From positions 186,001-250,000 of the forward strand of contig JABVXV010000016.1 in the NCBI GenBank assembly GCA_013365325.1: a stretch of DNA of 64,000 nt, given 5' to 3'. The notes under the pieces are model-generated. The model made no database searches. It worked only from the letters and a program-made list of their open reading frames with translations, and was not told the origin of the DNA. Positions 1 to 12,140 of this stretch are shown here, piece after piece. The position numbers and the translations under genes were made by a program. Within the stretch, counting starts at the first letter, position 1, and every line of letters starts with the position of its first letter. Origin of the DNA: Dipetalonema caudispina (Eukaryota > Nematoda > Chromadorea > Rhabditida > Onchocercidae).

Positions 1-617
1 TTTATCCACCTATGAAATCATCTTGATAAAGTTACAAACATGGTCAGAAAATGCAAAAAAATACTAACTGGCATAGAGGCGAATCGAGCAATTCCTCCAC
101 CAGATTTTTCAATAACTGGCAATGCTTCGAAACTATAAATGAAATATATGTTAAAAATAAAATTCCTAACAGTTTAGCAAAAAATGGATGCGGCAGTTTT
201 ATAAATACATTAAAAAGGAACATTTTACCCTTTTGGACTCTATATAACTGTTCAACTTATTACCTGATCAGCAATTCGACTAACGGTAATAAAATTTGTA
301 CTGTTGGAATTAAAAAAAAAAAAAAAAAATATGTCAACTAAAATCTGCTTTATTAAACTTGGAACAAAGAAACTGAGAGGAGTTCCGCAAAACAATAATA
401 GAAAAACTTACAGTGAAGGAAGAGTCAGCTGATAAATAGGTGACTGCCGGTGTTTCAGATGTGTAGTTGCTACATCCCACGTCAAATGTGGAATATGGCC
501 AGCACGTGTATACACCATATACGATGGGGTTTCGTGTTCTACAGTAATATTACCCCATCGTAAAATTTTTCCGATCCGTCCTTTCACAGTACTTCGCTGT
601 ACCATAAATTTCACCAT
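1..617 (-). CDS. QTRT2: Queuine tRNA-ribosyltransferase accessory subunit 2 (5' part, runs off window start)
   Basis: This is the non-catalytic partner of the tRNA-guanine transglycosylase that puts queuine at position 34 of tRNAs with GUN anticodons; in animals the subunit associates with mitochondria. Exons are 412..617, 69..132 and 1..9 (cut by the window edge), with GTAAGT and GTTAGT donors and continuous phase. The first 90 residues start MVKFMVQ and carry GRIGKI, then YTRAGHIPHLTWD, which align with the animal QTRT2 N-terminus (a G-R/K-I-G block followed by Y-T-x-x-G-x-x-P-H-L-T). Exon 2 encodes EKSGGGIARFASMP, the QTRT2 G-I-x-x-F-x-x-M-P segment. I chose the ATG at 617 because TTATTCAG lies directly before it, a good spliced-leader or intron acceptor. 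The reading frame stays open upstream, so a longer start is possible. The next gene upstream (MEA1 family) ends 461 bp away on the same strand. Confidence 0.78.
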
Positions 618-1078
618 CTGAATAACTAAAAGCATAATTTTCAGTTTACCCGATCTCCTGAAACTGTACATTGTCAAGTGGTTTGGATGATAACATTCAC
701 TGACTGAAATCGACACTCAATACTTGACAGAGATTTGAAAGAAGTTCTTTATTCATTATAAATTATAGAACAAATTATTTCAAATGTACAAAATCACCTC
801 TTCAAATCTTTCGTGAAGCAAAATAAATTTAATTTAAGCTTCACTTAATTATGGAAGTGTATTTAAATGATGCAAGTAAGTTTCGTTATTATGCAAGCCT
901 CACTTGAAAAATGAGAAAGCAAAATAACAAAACTACATTTAAACAAAAGATAGCTGTAAGTAATGGATGAAAAAAATGGAGATTTACGAAAGGAATCTTT
1001 AGAGATGCTCCATGTAGCAGAATCTATTAACAGTCAACATTAAATGGAAGGAAAAGATAATTTAAGATATGATGTTGT
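618..1078. other. Spacer between MEA1-like gene and QTRT2
   Basis: AT-rich, with no coding signal on either strand. It holds the 3' untranslated region of the MEA1-like gene and, just before the QTRT2 start codon, a TTTTAGTTATTCAG acceptor read on the minus strand. That acceptor would suit spliced-leader addition to a downstream operon gene. Confidence 0.5.
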
Positions 1079-2659
1079 TCATTTTGATTTCAGTTTTTCT
1101 AGTAGTTTCTTCAGTTCATTATCACTGTCAATTCCCTTTGCCCATGATGGAGCAGGAAGAGTAAATGCTGACATCGCCTTCTTAATGTGTTGTATTTTAT
1201 CTGAAAAGTAAAATGAATGAACTGGGAGTCAGAAATCAAATGCAATTTTGATAGGACTACTGATTCATAAAATTATTGCGCTATAGATAGCTTCGAAAAA
1301 ACTTCTCACACCAGTCCTCATATGCCCTAGTCTAACCATCTGTTAAATAGGCTATTGTTATTTGAAATGCGTACTTAGCGATAATTAACAAGCAGAATTT
1401 CACATTACTCGACGTTTTTGAACGTATGTCTGTTGCTTCTTTATCTGAACGCTTTTATCTATCTAATCTATCTGACCTATCTGATTGTTTTCATTTCCAC
1501 TCAATAAGATATGTTTAGTTTGTAGGACTAAGTTTCATAAAAAAATTGAAGCACTGCAAGTAATATTTTTAAAAATATACCTTCAGTCAGTTCAATCGAT
1601 TTTGACACATCCAATTCAAAGCGGAAATTTTCATTTTCTGAACCCAAAACCTGAAATACTATTTAAATAAAGACTGAGAAACAGAAAAGTATTTTTAGAA
1701 TACCATATCCTTCAATATAATAAAATGATAACAATATAGAAAGGTGTGCAAAGAGACTAACCTCCTCGAAATCCTTTTGAATTATATTAGTGTGCTCACA
1801 ATCAGTATTTGTGATCTCGAAAGAGCCATCCGAAGTAGGAAGAGTCTGATAACCATCATAACGGTCTCCATCACTCACATCGCATGAATCCGATTTCGTA
1901 TCACTTATATCGTCTACAAAAACAGTGGTGCAACACAATAAATGATTCAGTAAGTTAGATTAATTTGAATTTGAACGTAATTTGTACTTGGCTTCAAATT
2001 TCCACAACTAATTCATTTCTCGAATCGAAAGGTCATTCATCACTATCAGAAATAAAACTAGATAATTTTAAAACTAAGACTCGCGATTGTTACTTCAAAC
2101 ACGGTCAAAATTGTCAATCTCATTCTCAAACAATAAAATTATATTACAACTTTTTTCCAAACTTCCCAAAAAGGGAAGTCCACTTAGGAATGAAAATTTA
2201 TACATACCTTCACTATCTACATACTCTTCGACACCAATGCCACGCATTTCAACTTGATAGCCAACATGCCAGCCATCATCACTTTCTCGACCGCCTTCAA
2301 AAAGTGTGATTTCGCTCACACAAAAAGTGTGATTTCTTATAAAAGAACCATTGTGTCACACTCATGTTTTTGAATTGAATTTACTTTAATTCCAGTATTT
2401 TTCAATTAAATTAATTCCTCAAGGTAAACGAGCAAACAGAGGCACAGCTCGGTCGTTAAAGAAGCGTTCACTTATTTGTCTTTTTCCCCATCTTATTAAA
2501 GACTTAGGAAAATCTCACATTATATTCTCGCACATGAATACAAGACAGTTAAAATTTTCAGAATTATTATCAACCACAAACTGCAAATACAAAATCCTCA
2601 CCATCATTGTCGGTATCATCCCGTTCCCATGCATTCTGCTCTACCGGACTTGGGCCCAT
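1079..2659 (-). CDS. MEA1: Male-enhanced antigen 1 (MEA1) family protein, 162 aa
   Basis: Five exons: 2602..2659, 2208..2294, 1762..1913, 1581..1650 and 1079..1200. All junctions keep frame and the total is 163 codons with stop. The N-terminal two thirds is acidic and probably disordered, with the family's G-Y-Q motif twice (WHVGYQ and DGYQTLP). The C-terminus, DKIQHIKKAMSAFTLPAPSW, matches the conserved MEA1 block (V-K-x-x-M-x-x-x-x-L-P-A-P-x-x-P-x-W-A). MEA1 is a small animal protein of poorly defined function, first described from testis. I set the start at MGPSPVEQ because the frame upstream looks non-coding. The 3' splice site of exon 2 has a duplicated pyrimidine tract. QTRT2 follows downstream on the same strand. 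Family assignment is good; the exact start is less certain. Confidence 0.72.
2299..2335. repeat. Direct repeat of a 14-nt splice-site tract
   Basis: The same 14 nt (AAAAAGTGTGATTT on plus) occurs at 2299-2312 and 2322-2335, 23 bp apart. On the minus strand it is the pyrimidine-rich run just ahead of the exon-2 acceptor of the MEA1-like gene, so the acceptor region looks locally duplicated. Confidence 0.7.
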
Positions 2660-3544
2660 TGCTTGTTTATAATTAGGATAACGAGCAAATTCACTATTTA
2701 TGTATGTAAAGATTTAACAATTCTCTCACAAGCAGCGACAGGCCATAAGAGGAATTAGTAAAAAAGAACCCACTACTGAAACACCTCCATCTAATAATCT
2801 TAACTATTTGAAACCATAATGTGCTAAAATTATTTATTCAAAGACTATCAGAAGAGCAGATAATAACAAAATCTGATCAACTCATACCACTAACCGCAGT
2901 TATTCATTTGCTTCAAATAATAAAATGAGTTAGGACCTAAACTTCCAATTCGCACACTTAAAACAAAAATTTATCACACATGTCATATTCCATAACTTCG
3001 AAAAATAGTCAAAATTAATTCGAAAACGAATATCTTAACACGAATACACAATTAAAATACAAAGCAATGAATAACAAACATGAATTAAATATGCAAAAGT
3101 GAGAAAAGTTTCAAATCGCACGAGATAAAAATAAAACAAGTACAATGTAATTATTCTTGAATGTAATAGCACCGTCATGAGGTACGAATCCTTCTTCGCC
3201 TGAAAAGTCCGTGGAATGAAACTAGAGAGATTTGATCATTCATAATGTTAAGATGTGATACTTTTGGTTAAATGAATTATCGAATTTTTGAACGTACTAA
3301 TTTTTATGTAAATTAAGCATACTACAGTAAATTTAAGCATGAATCTGACTTTAAACATAAAGTACTGCATGCAAAACAGGAACTAAAAGAATTGTGAAGA
3401 AAAACTTTCTAGTAAAAATTACAGTAGTAAAACTGACAGTGTTCGGTAGAAGTATCAAAATTCCACAAATAAAAGCGATGTAATACCAGTAAAAAGCTGA
3501 ACAACTCTATCCTGCTTTGAGTACTTCAGCAATCATTTTGATAT
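2660..3544. other. Intergenic, no gene seen
   Basis: Upstream of the MEA1-like gene. Very AT-rich with only short open frames, none protein-like. It should include the promoter of the MEA1-like gene, but I see no motif I can name. Confidence 0.4.
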
Positions 3545-5460
3545 TTACAGCATAGATGACATTTCCACGGGGTAAATATCGAAGGCAGTATCAGCGTTCA
3601 CGAAATTACTATGATCTGCTTCTTTGTCTAGAAACCCATAACCTAGTTGTCGAACCAAGGCATTATTCAGCATCAGTCCTGAAAACGACCGTAGGAAACG
3701 AATTAATTTAATGTTATGCTTAGAAATAGAATGAAGCATTTCAAAAGAAAAAAAATACTAGCTTGATACACAATGTTGAACATAAAAATGTTATTAAAAA
3801 CAAAAACGAATAACAAAATTGCCTGTTTAGAGAAAATGACGCAATGATATTTGTCCATCACCATGTTTCAAGGGCGAATCAAAAATAATGACCGCTCTAT
3901 GAGAAATAACTTTCTTAATTTTGAAATGCAAACACGATTCAGGAATGTGTGCACAAGTAGATAAGAATGCGTGAAGTGTTCGAACGCTAAAGTGCTGAAA
4001 CAAATCGTTAATTGAATTGGACAATTTCTTAAGAGTATACCACTACCATTGTGACAGATTTTTTGGTTATTAAGAGAAATTTCGGAAGTTTTTTTAAGTT
4101 TTAATGGGAGAAAAGTTGAGAAAAATCTGACTGAAAATCAAATCGGCGACATGGAACACAAACTAGTTAATGTAGAATCAATGTACGGTAGACCATCATA
4201 CTGAACTGGAAAAATCTTCCGGTTTTTATTATCATGTTGCTAATTAGTGTAAAATCACCACTTATTTGATTAGTAGTTTATATGTCCAAATGTCAACAAT
4301 ATCCGCACTGACATCTGGTATCTGAACGAAGTTAATTCTTATATATAATCTCTGCAGTCTATTCATAAACACAGTATAACTATCTAATTTGACTATATAT
4401 TATTAAACATCAGAAAAAGATTATGATAACGCGTAGTTCTGTCATTTGGACAAAAATATAAAATGAATACAAACACGCAAAGCTCCAAATCTCCTAATTA
4501 AGAAGATGTAATGAAGATGGAAAGACCTGCATATAATAATCACCACTGATGAATTTTTGTACTGATCGAAGTAATCTGGAAACGATGAATTCAAATTCGA
4601 CCAACTCGAAACTCTTGTCCAATAACCACTGACACCAAGCCATCGTCCAACGATGAATCGAGCCAGTGATGAAATGAGCCGAATATTTCTTGAAATATAA
4701 CTTCAAAAAGTGTACACTGGTCTGAAATGCAATGAATTCAGTCAACTCGTATAAAACAATACAATGAGAAGCATATCATAGCAATTAATGGAGAAATAGT
4801 TCATTGAGAAGTGACTCTAGCATTGGTTTCATGTAGACCAGTTGATAAATAATTGAAAATGTGAAAAACCATTAACGTCTGAATTTAAACTTACTGCAAG
4901 AATATTTCCAATACAGCCTTTTCTTTGTGTCTTCAGTAGCTCATTTTCAACGGGAAATTTGGTAAACTCATCAGATCCAATTCATTTCATTAAAGATTTC
5001 AACACTTATCTCTCTCATTTCATGTTACATCACATTCTTTTCTCCTTAATCAGTACAGCCGAACTGCTTATCTTCTCAATCCCCAGTCTGTCCATCGCTC
5101 AAGACGAGAATTACCTTACGACCATCTGATAGTATCGCATACAACGAGTTGTGAAACGGACAGTCCAAGCTAATAATTGATTGTGCCAATTGACTTGTTC
5201 TTTGACGTATTCAATGAATGATCCACTGATATGATGTATTTCATGATAGGATAGTGAAGAATGGCACTATCAAGGTAACTGGTTGGATTAAACGAATGGA
5301 GATTTACTATGCCCAATGGTTAGTTTGGCCAAGAGATGCTCACCTGGGCCATTAAATTTTGGCCAAATACAATGGTTAGATAAATTAGCAACAAAGCAGG
5401 GAGAAAGCGCAGTGATTACGCTCAGAGCAGCTCCAGTGGTAAACTAATTAATTAGTTGGA
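3545..5460 (-). other. Possible unidentified minus-strand gene or decayed gene
   Basis: Several minus-strand open segments look more protein-like than their surroundings and have splice-like edges, but I could not join them into one model. The last is about 3545-3693, after a TTTTCAG acceptor, reading LVRQLGYGFLDKEADHSNF and ending MSSML-stop. Others lie at 3827-4024, 4494-4745 (with the string HRWTMAWCQWLLDKS), and about 5117-5240, between ATATCAG and AAG|GTAATT, with EYVKEQVNWHNQLLAWTVRF. An earlier candidate near 5350 ends at CCCAG|GTGAGC. I recognise no family. Phases of neighbouring segments do not all agree, so this may be a fast-evolving gene, a pseudogene, or chance. The coordinates bound the region, not a gene. 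Confidence 0.25.
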
Positions 5461-6305
5461 AGTAGAATAGCTGCTTATCAATCCATTCTTGAATTAATTC
5501 TTCATCTTTTCCTTCTACACACACACGCAGCAGTTCGATCATCACTTCTGTCTTTCATATGATCAACTCTTTTTATTATCTTCTTAGTTATTTTACAATT
5601 CCATACACATTTTATGTTCATTTGGTGATCGATCAACCTGATACTATTGGCTACTTAAATTGAATATATTTTTCAAATACTTTTCTTATATTGCCATCAA
5701 CATTTTTTACGCTTTCAGATGGGTGATGATTCATTCCGAAATTATCTTCTTTAATGTAAATTGTTAAAAAGTTTGTTCAGAATTGATTTATACCTATCAG
5801 TAAGTTTCTAGATAAATTAAAGGAAAAAAAAAATTGTATACAATGTTTGTTTACTTGGATCAATGCAAAATGAAATTTTCGAAAATTTTTTATCCAATTC
5901 GAAAATGCATAGGTTTTTGGTTTTAACTTTGAAGCTGAAGAAAAGGAAAAAAAAAACATGGAAATAACATGCCCTCTTGCTATTTTCTTCTTCTTTCTAA
6001 CCTTTGTCTCTCAATCAAATGGATCTAAGACATTTTGACTAAGATGTCCGAGATTGACCTTATGACAAGCGAAAATGTAATCCATGAAACGATTTTTAGG
6101 CTCCCATAAACATCGTAAATCTTAAATCATTTATTACAACATTCCCCACCCCATATTTCTGCATTTTTACACTCTTTTTTAAGTTCTCGATCAAGAAAAC
6201 AGTTCAATTGTTGAATTTCGATTTGAAATTTCAAGACATGCTCACAAAAACTAATTATTTACACATATTTAACCTAAATTAAAACAATAAAAATTATTAT
6301 CAATT
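5461..6305. other. Intergenic, no gene seen
   Basis: AT-rich, no supported exon. It should hold the 3' end of the gana-1 transcript, whose stop codon is at 6306-6308. Nothing else stands out apart from short homopolymer runs. Confidence 0.4.
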
Positions 6306-9300
6306 CTATAAATCTGGCAAGGTTGCTTTGAAAAAATCAATACCAGTGGGATTCACATTTGTGGTATAAAAATCGTTAGGTTTTAGTAAGCCTTTAAGCT
6401 CACCACTCCATAAATCTTGCACTAAATAGCCATCAGGATTAGTGAGTCCAATTTTCCGTAGTAAAAAGCGCACATTCTGTAACAGATATTCAAATCGGGC
6501 AAAAACAGTGTTAATGGATAGTAACTGATAAATTCTTTTGACAGTTAAAACAAATTATATGGTTTGTGCTTTTTATGATAAAATTCCAAGATATACATAA
6601 ATATTTTTTGAAATCGAGACTTAATTTAATTTTTTTAAATTATTGCCTCAATTGATATTCTGGTAAATGGCCAAAATAGAAGTGGAAATTTCACAAATTC
6701 TTTTTCTTTTATTTAATAAAGCAATCACCTACATTTATAACTCTTAATTTAAAGTAAATTAAAAGAAAACATACCATCTTTTGGAACAGATTACGATTGA
6801 AAACAGCTACAGCATAAGAGTAACGATGAGTTGATGGTACTGCTGGAATTACGGGTTTCACATAAATGCCAACATCGGTCGTCTAAAAGAAATTATTGAG
6901 TATAGTAGAGGAAAAAGTAGTAAAACGTTCCCCTCGCAACTAATTTGATCTTAATGATTTGTTGAAAGTATTAAATATGAATATAATTTTATCTTATCAG
7001 TAGCATGTTAAAAATATTATCTTAAGAAAATTTGATTCATCGAATTGTTTGGAGTTGAAAAAATTGCTGGAATAATTTTGAAAGGGAAAGAAAAGTGAAA
7101 GTACGACTTGCGAGAACTAAAATCATTTCTCCTTAAAATTTATCATTATGAATGATTTCATATCAATAAATTATGCTAACATTAGCAACCAATCGTCCCA
7201 TAATACCAAGTGGATCTTGGTCAATGGCAATAACCCTTCTATTTAATAAAATATCCCGAAAGACAGGAGCGATCAGTCTCAAGTCATTGGACATAATTAG
7301 CGGTGAAGACCAAATTGACCAAATAGACATTTGCACTTTGGCTTGATCCACCGTTAATTCCGTATTTCCTACAATTATCTGAAATTTCAAAAATTTTTTA
7401 GTTTTATTCAAAGAAACTGAATTTATAATGGATGATGTTGTTGTTTTCTTTCAAAATTACGACAGTTTCTTAACCGGTAGTACTATCACAGCTGTAGCCT
7501 TATTTGTTTTATGTACTGAACAGATAAATCAAGTTTCAATTGTGATATAACTTCCGGTAGATTTGTAAGAAGTATACCATGTCCGGATCATGCCATCTTC
7601 CAGGACCTTGTGCAGGAATATGTTTATCTTGGTGATGATCGTAATAATCGATAATAGTTCTCACGGAAGCCCAGGAACGCTTTATGTCGTCAAAATTACG
7701 CCATAAATTGCAATGCTGCCCAATTAACTGATAATCAACCTAAACAAAAAAGATCTATTCTCTAGCTATCTTTAACATTTTCCTGATGATATCGATAAAA
7801 TAAACGAAAGAACCTGAAGGATAAATATATTAATAGTATTACCAAAATCGCTCAAGATTTTAGTGCGATGTTTGTGATGTAACTGAGTTACGATCATATC
7901 TTCTACAATCATGTTAGATCCAACTTTTTTTGCACCATATTGTCTCCAATTTTGATATGGTACCTTCAACACGAACGAGAATGTCATTCCCGAGTTACCG
8001 ACGAAGTGAATAACACATGATAAAAATATTATTTTTTTAGCTGGTCATAACGACAACTGTTGCAACGCTTATTTTACGAGATCATGAAACAATTTCCTGC
8101 TCTTTGATTTTCCTTGGCAACCAAATTTCTAAGTTGAGCCAAATTTCTGGATGAAATTCATAGCGTATGTTTACTATTTGGCCGAGCTAATCGTTGCGTT
8201 CTTCGATACACGTCTTTATTTCAAGTTGATCGGGGTATGCAACAAGAGAGAATCCCGAAATTCCTAATTTCTTGATTTCCATTCACTGCTTCTCGCATTG
8301 GCTTTGCAGCTTTCTCGCTAAAGCTCATAACATTGTTCACAAGAATACTTTAAAACACTTTATCAATAGCTGAACTGACCGTCATCAATGTGCTTCTACC
8401 AATTCGTTCTGAGGAATACCAGATAGATAGAAAGTGGAAAGTTGATGGATAAAGGACTGCTCACTTTTACCAATTAATCGATCTGTGAATCGGAAGATAT
8501 GGACCGAATAGTCTACATTTCATTTCTGTTATCAATTCTCATTTTCACTAAGTTCCTCTCCACGCGGGACTTTGAATCGTAGCGTCCGACTTTGAACCGC
8601 TATATGCCACGGAATGGTTTTTTTTTTTTGCCAATTGATGTGAAGAATATCGATTCCCTTTCTTGGCAATTAATTAAATAGCAGAAATGGAAAACATCGA
8701 TATGCTGAATTTCTGCCAGAATCTAGCCTGTTGTCATTCAACAGAACTTTTTGTGCTGTGATCGGTAAAACTCTCACAATTATTTCTTTTCCTTTTTTTT
8801 TTTTTCAATTTTTTTAAACAGAGTACATAAGTCGGATGCCAGTATTTTGTCTTTTCATTATGATCCTTTTTATGTAAAATACTTTGGATCACTTCTCGAT
8901 AAATCGATCTGCAGGTGCTTTCCGCACACATTCTATTCCCAGTTAATACTACTACTAGAAGCTTCTTCTTTCTCTAGTCAATACAAAAAGAATATGCTAA
9001 TTAGAAAGCTAAATCTAAAGAGCAAAAAAAAAAAAAATCGTCTAAAATTTTCTGTAATTTCCGCATTCTGATTGGTCGATAATATGAGCCATAGCTTCTT
9101 AAATTCCAAAAAATATTTCTAATTCTTGGCATCATGTTCATAGAATGAAATAACCTTTTCCGGTTGATTAATGAGATAGGCAGGCCAACTGCACGAGTAG
9201 ACTATGGGTCGACCAGTTAAATTCAACATCTGACCCATTTCAGCATAGCCTATATGAAAGACAAAATATAAACTGTAGGAACAGCTGAGAATTTATCCAA

Positions 9301-10935
9301 GTCAGATCTATTAACACTTCATCCAGAAAAATATATGTATATGAGGATTTGTGAAGAAAAACTTTCGAAGTGAAAAAAAACAGGCTTCAACTACTGCAAA
9401 TCACATTCAGAATTTAAAATGGCCTGGATTCCATCGAATTTTCAGATGTCAGATGCACGATTATAAAAAGGTATAAAAACACAGAAAATGATCTAACTTC
9501 CGGTTTTTAGCCATTCTTCAGTTTCTACTATTTTCAGTAAGCAATAAACTAACCCTGCGGCATCAGATCAACGTTAATGTTACATCCATCAAGTTTGAGA
9601 TAATCAACCTGCCACTCAGCAAATGTATCAGCGTCTATTTTTGTGTGTTTATAACTACCCGGAAAACCAGCACATGTCGCCGTACCATAATCTTCATAGA
9701 TACCGAATTTAAGTCCACGCTGATGCATCTAAGTTTTTAGCAAATTTCAAATTCCCATTTAAAAAATAAAGAGATATAAAATGATGCAATTTTTTTAAAT
9801 TTTTTCCTTTTTATTTCCTTAAATCTCCAAATACCTTTGCAAAAAGCTCCACTTCACTGAAATTCTAATTTCTAACAAACCCATTTGAAGTTGTACTTTT
9901 ATTCTTCCTATTTATTTAATATCCAAATAACGAAAATTGCAATGCAAACTAACATAATCAGCAAGTGCAGCCATTCCGCTTGGAAAACGCTGTCGATCCG
10001 GAACAAGACGATTGTTCTGATCTCGCCTTCGTTCCATCCAGCAGTCATCAACATGAACATACTGATAACCCGCCTGCAGATAACCATCTTCTACTGAAAT
10101 GGTACATATTTAAATAATCTCTTGTATCATAACAGTCTAGGAGCCTGATCCAATCATTCAAAATTATTAGCCAAGTGTCAGGCAATTAGCACTTGTTGTG
10201 AAAACAGGGCCATCCACTTTAAACTGATCTTCGAGTTTATCAAATTCTACTGAGTAAAGATCCATAAAAATACGATATATATTGCAATAATCGAAAGTCC
10301 CATTAAATATAGGTTTGAATGACTAATTTTAAGTTGATTTTGCTATTTTGAAATTACTTTTTTAATTCTTTTTTAGCTTATATGCAAAGGTAGTTGGATA
10401 TTTATATATTATGGAAAATATCAAACTGAATGATTTTCTTGATTGCTTACCCATACGATCGGCCATGTCCATGTAAAGATTTTCATTGATACATGTGAAG
10501 GGATGGTGTATGCAATCCATCTGACAATAAAATTTCGTCCAAGACATCCATCCCATCGGTGGCGTCCTAACAAAAGGAATGCGAAATGGATTTTGAGAAA
10601 CATTTAAATTTATGTTTGACATCTAGAAGATTTCAAAGAGTAGAAATTTTTAGAATTAAGATCAACCAACACATATCTATCTAACTCAATTTCGTCAGGA
10701 AAAAAGAGATGAATAGAAAGCAGTAACGGAAAAAGTAGATTTGTCACAAACGGCAAACACATTTTTCCTGGCCTGAGGAGAAGAGAGAACAGATTTTGAT
10801 CTTATCCCAAGTATTGCATATTTACCTGAATTAATGTTGTGCAGCTAAACAAACAAACCTAGCTAATCCGTTTTCTAAAGCTTCAGCAAAATTCGTTGTT
10901 GTAACCAAACAAAACAAAACAAAATATTGGTCCAT
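6306..10935 (-). CDS. gana-1: Lysosomal alpha-N-acetylgalactosaminidase / alpha-galactosidase (GH27), 413 aa
   Basis: Hydrolyses terminal alpha-linked GalNAc or galactose from glycoconjugates in lysosomes. Nine exons, all in phase: 10859..10935, 10451..10566, 9954..10093, 9554..9728, 9155..9249, 7578..7739, 7181..7378, 6775..6882, 6306..6476. Exon 1 gives a signal peptide ([19 protein letters not shown]) and ends NGLA, joining to [10 protein letters not shown], the GH27 N-terminal signature. The nucleophile lies in YLKLDGC (Asp158) and the acid/base Asp in WHDPDM (251-255). VDDCW and CAGFPGS are also family motifs. Substrate-selecting residues in YSCSWPA are Ser190 and Ala193, as in NAGA; GLA has Glu and Leu there. 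C. elegans has one such gene, gana-1, reported to have both activities, so dual activity is possible. Length is close to human NAGA (411) and GLA (429). The start is fixed by the signal peptide. Confidence 0.93.
7740..9154 (-). other. Long intron 5 of gana-1
   Basis: At 1.4 kb this is by far the longest intron of the gene. Flanking exons join in conserved sequence (INQPEK to VDYQLIG), so no GH27 exon is missing. It contains a stop-free minus stretch at 7772-7987 with no recognisable product and poly-T runs near 8620 and 8795. Confidence 0.6.
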
Positions 10936-11559
10936 AATATGACCAGTACTGCCTGAAACTATTTATAACTGCAATTAATATTGAAGAGAAAGCTTGGAAC
11001 AAATAATTTAGTCCATCTATTTGCTCCTAGTGAGTGCAGAGCATTTTGAGAACAATCAGGCTGATTTGTTTTCAGAAATCCGAATGATAAGCTTAGCCTG
11101 CAAAAGAATTTTGATGAATTCGACAGAATGGTTGGAATAAAAAGAGATGGAATTGAGTAAATTTTTAATGTGAACTGATAATGATTTCCATATATGACGA
11201 TTAGCTTTAGGTATATGTTAACATAGGACATTACTAAAACATATTTAAAGATGCTGGCCAAAAATTAAGTAGCCAATTAGCAAGGAAAACTACCGACCAG
11301 TTGATTCGGAAAGTTTAGAAGAAAAAATGAGAAGGCTATCGAAGACAGCAACTTAAATGGAAATTACATATACATATTTTTTGTGGTAAAAGAATATTGT
11401 TACTGGAAAGAAAGAACAAATTTTTTTAAAATCATTAAGGTTTTAAATACATTAAGGTTAACCCGGCAGCTTATCAATTGTAAATCAAATGAGAGCAGCG
11501 AATTATTTTGATTCCTTGGTCGATGATAATTGCAATCAGTTTTTTTGTGGCATAATATA

Positions 11560-12140
11560 TGTATCATTAAAAATCTTTTTTTTCACTTATTTCTTACACT
11601 TTACTGATGTCAGTTTTCATCAATTTTTGGCTTTGAAGATTTTGAGAAAAGTGAGTGCCTTAATTTTGAAATTATTTTGAAGTCTGGATAAAAAAGACAA
11701 AAAACATATCGAAGGATAAGAAAAAACTGATTAACATTGTTACACGGCGATCAAACATTATTATTATTCAAATAACGCGATATTGAATGTATGAAGTTGA
11801 TGTGAAAGTAATTAATAGTTTTTGCATTATTGAAATTTGCTGCTCCTTCTGATGCATTTTTTAAGTTGAAGGTGTGGCAAGCAGAAAATAATATAAAAAC
11901 AAATAATTCACAAATTTTATACACTAATTTCAACTTTCAAAGTTATATTTGTGATGTCAAATGAATTCAATCGCAAACGACATACTGCCAAGAAATCGTT
12001 CCGTATTTGACTGATGACGGATGTGGAAATAAGGTTGAAATCAAATATTTTAAGATAAATTGAAGTAGCTCCAAATCAAATCAAATAATTGTGTATGCAA
12101 TTAATGAAATACGAGCCAAAAATTCTTGGAAACAAACAAC
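11560..12140 (+). repeat. Dispersed repeat, copy 1
   Basis: Shares ordered blocks with 15790-16200 in the same orientation: a GATGTCAGTTTT block near 11604, ATCGAAGGATAAG near 11709, GATCAAACATT near 11749, ATTGAATGTATGAAGT near 11781, CAATCGCAAACGACATACTG near 11970 and TGTATGCAATTAATGAAATA near 12092. About 140 bp in the middle is absent from the second copy. No coding capacity or terminal repeats are visible. Probably an old mobile-element or duplicated-segment remnant. Confidence 0.65.

Noticed and set aside
7772..7987. 71-codon minus frame inside gana-1
   Set aside because: It lies in a long intron whose flanking exons join without a gap against GH27 enzymes, and it has no recognisable content.
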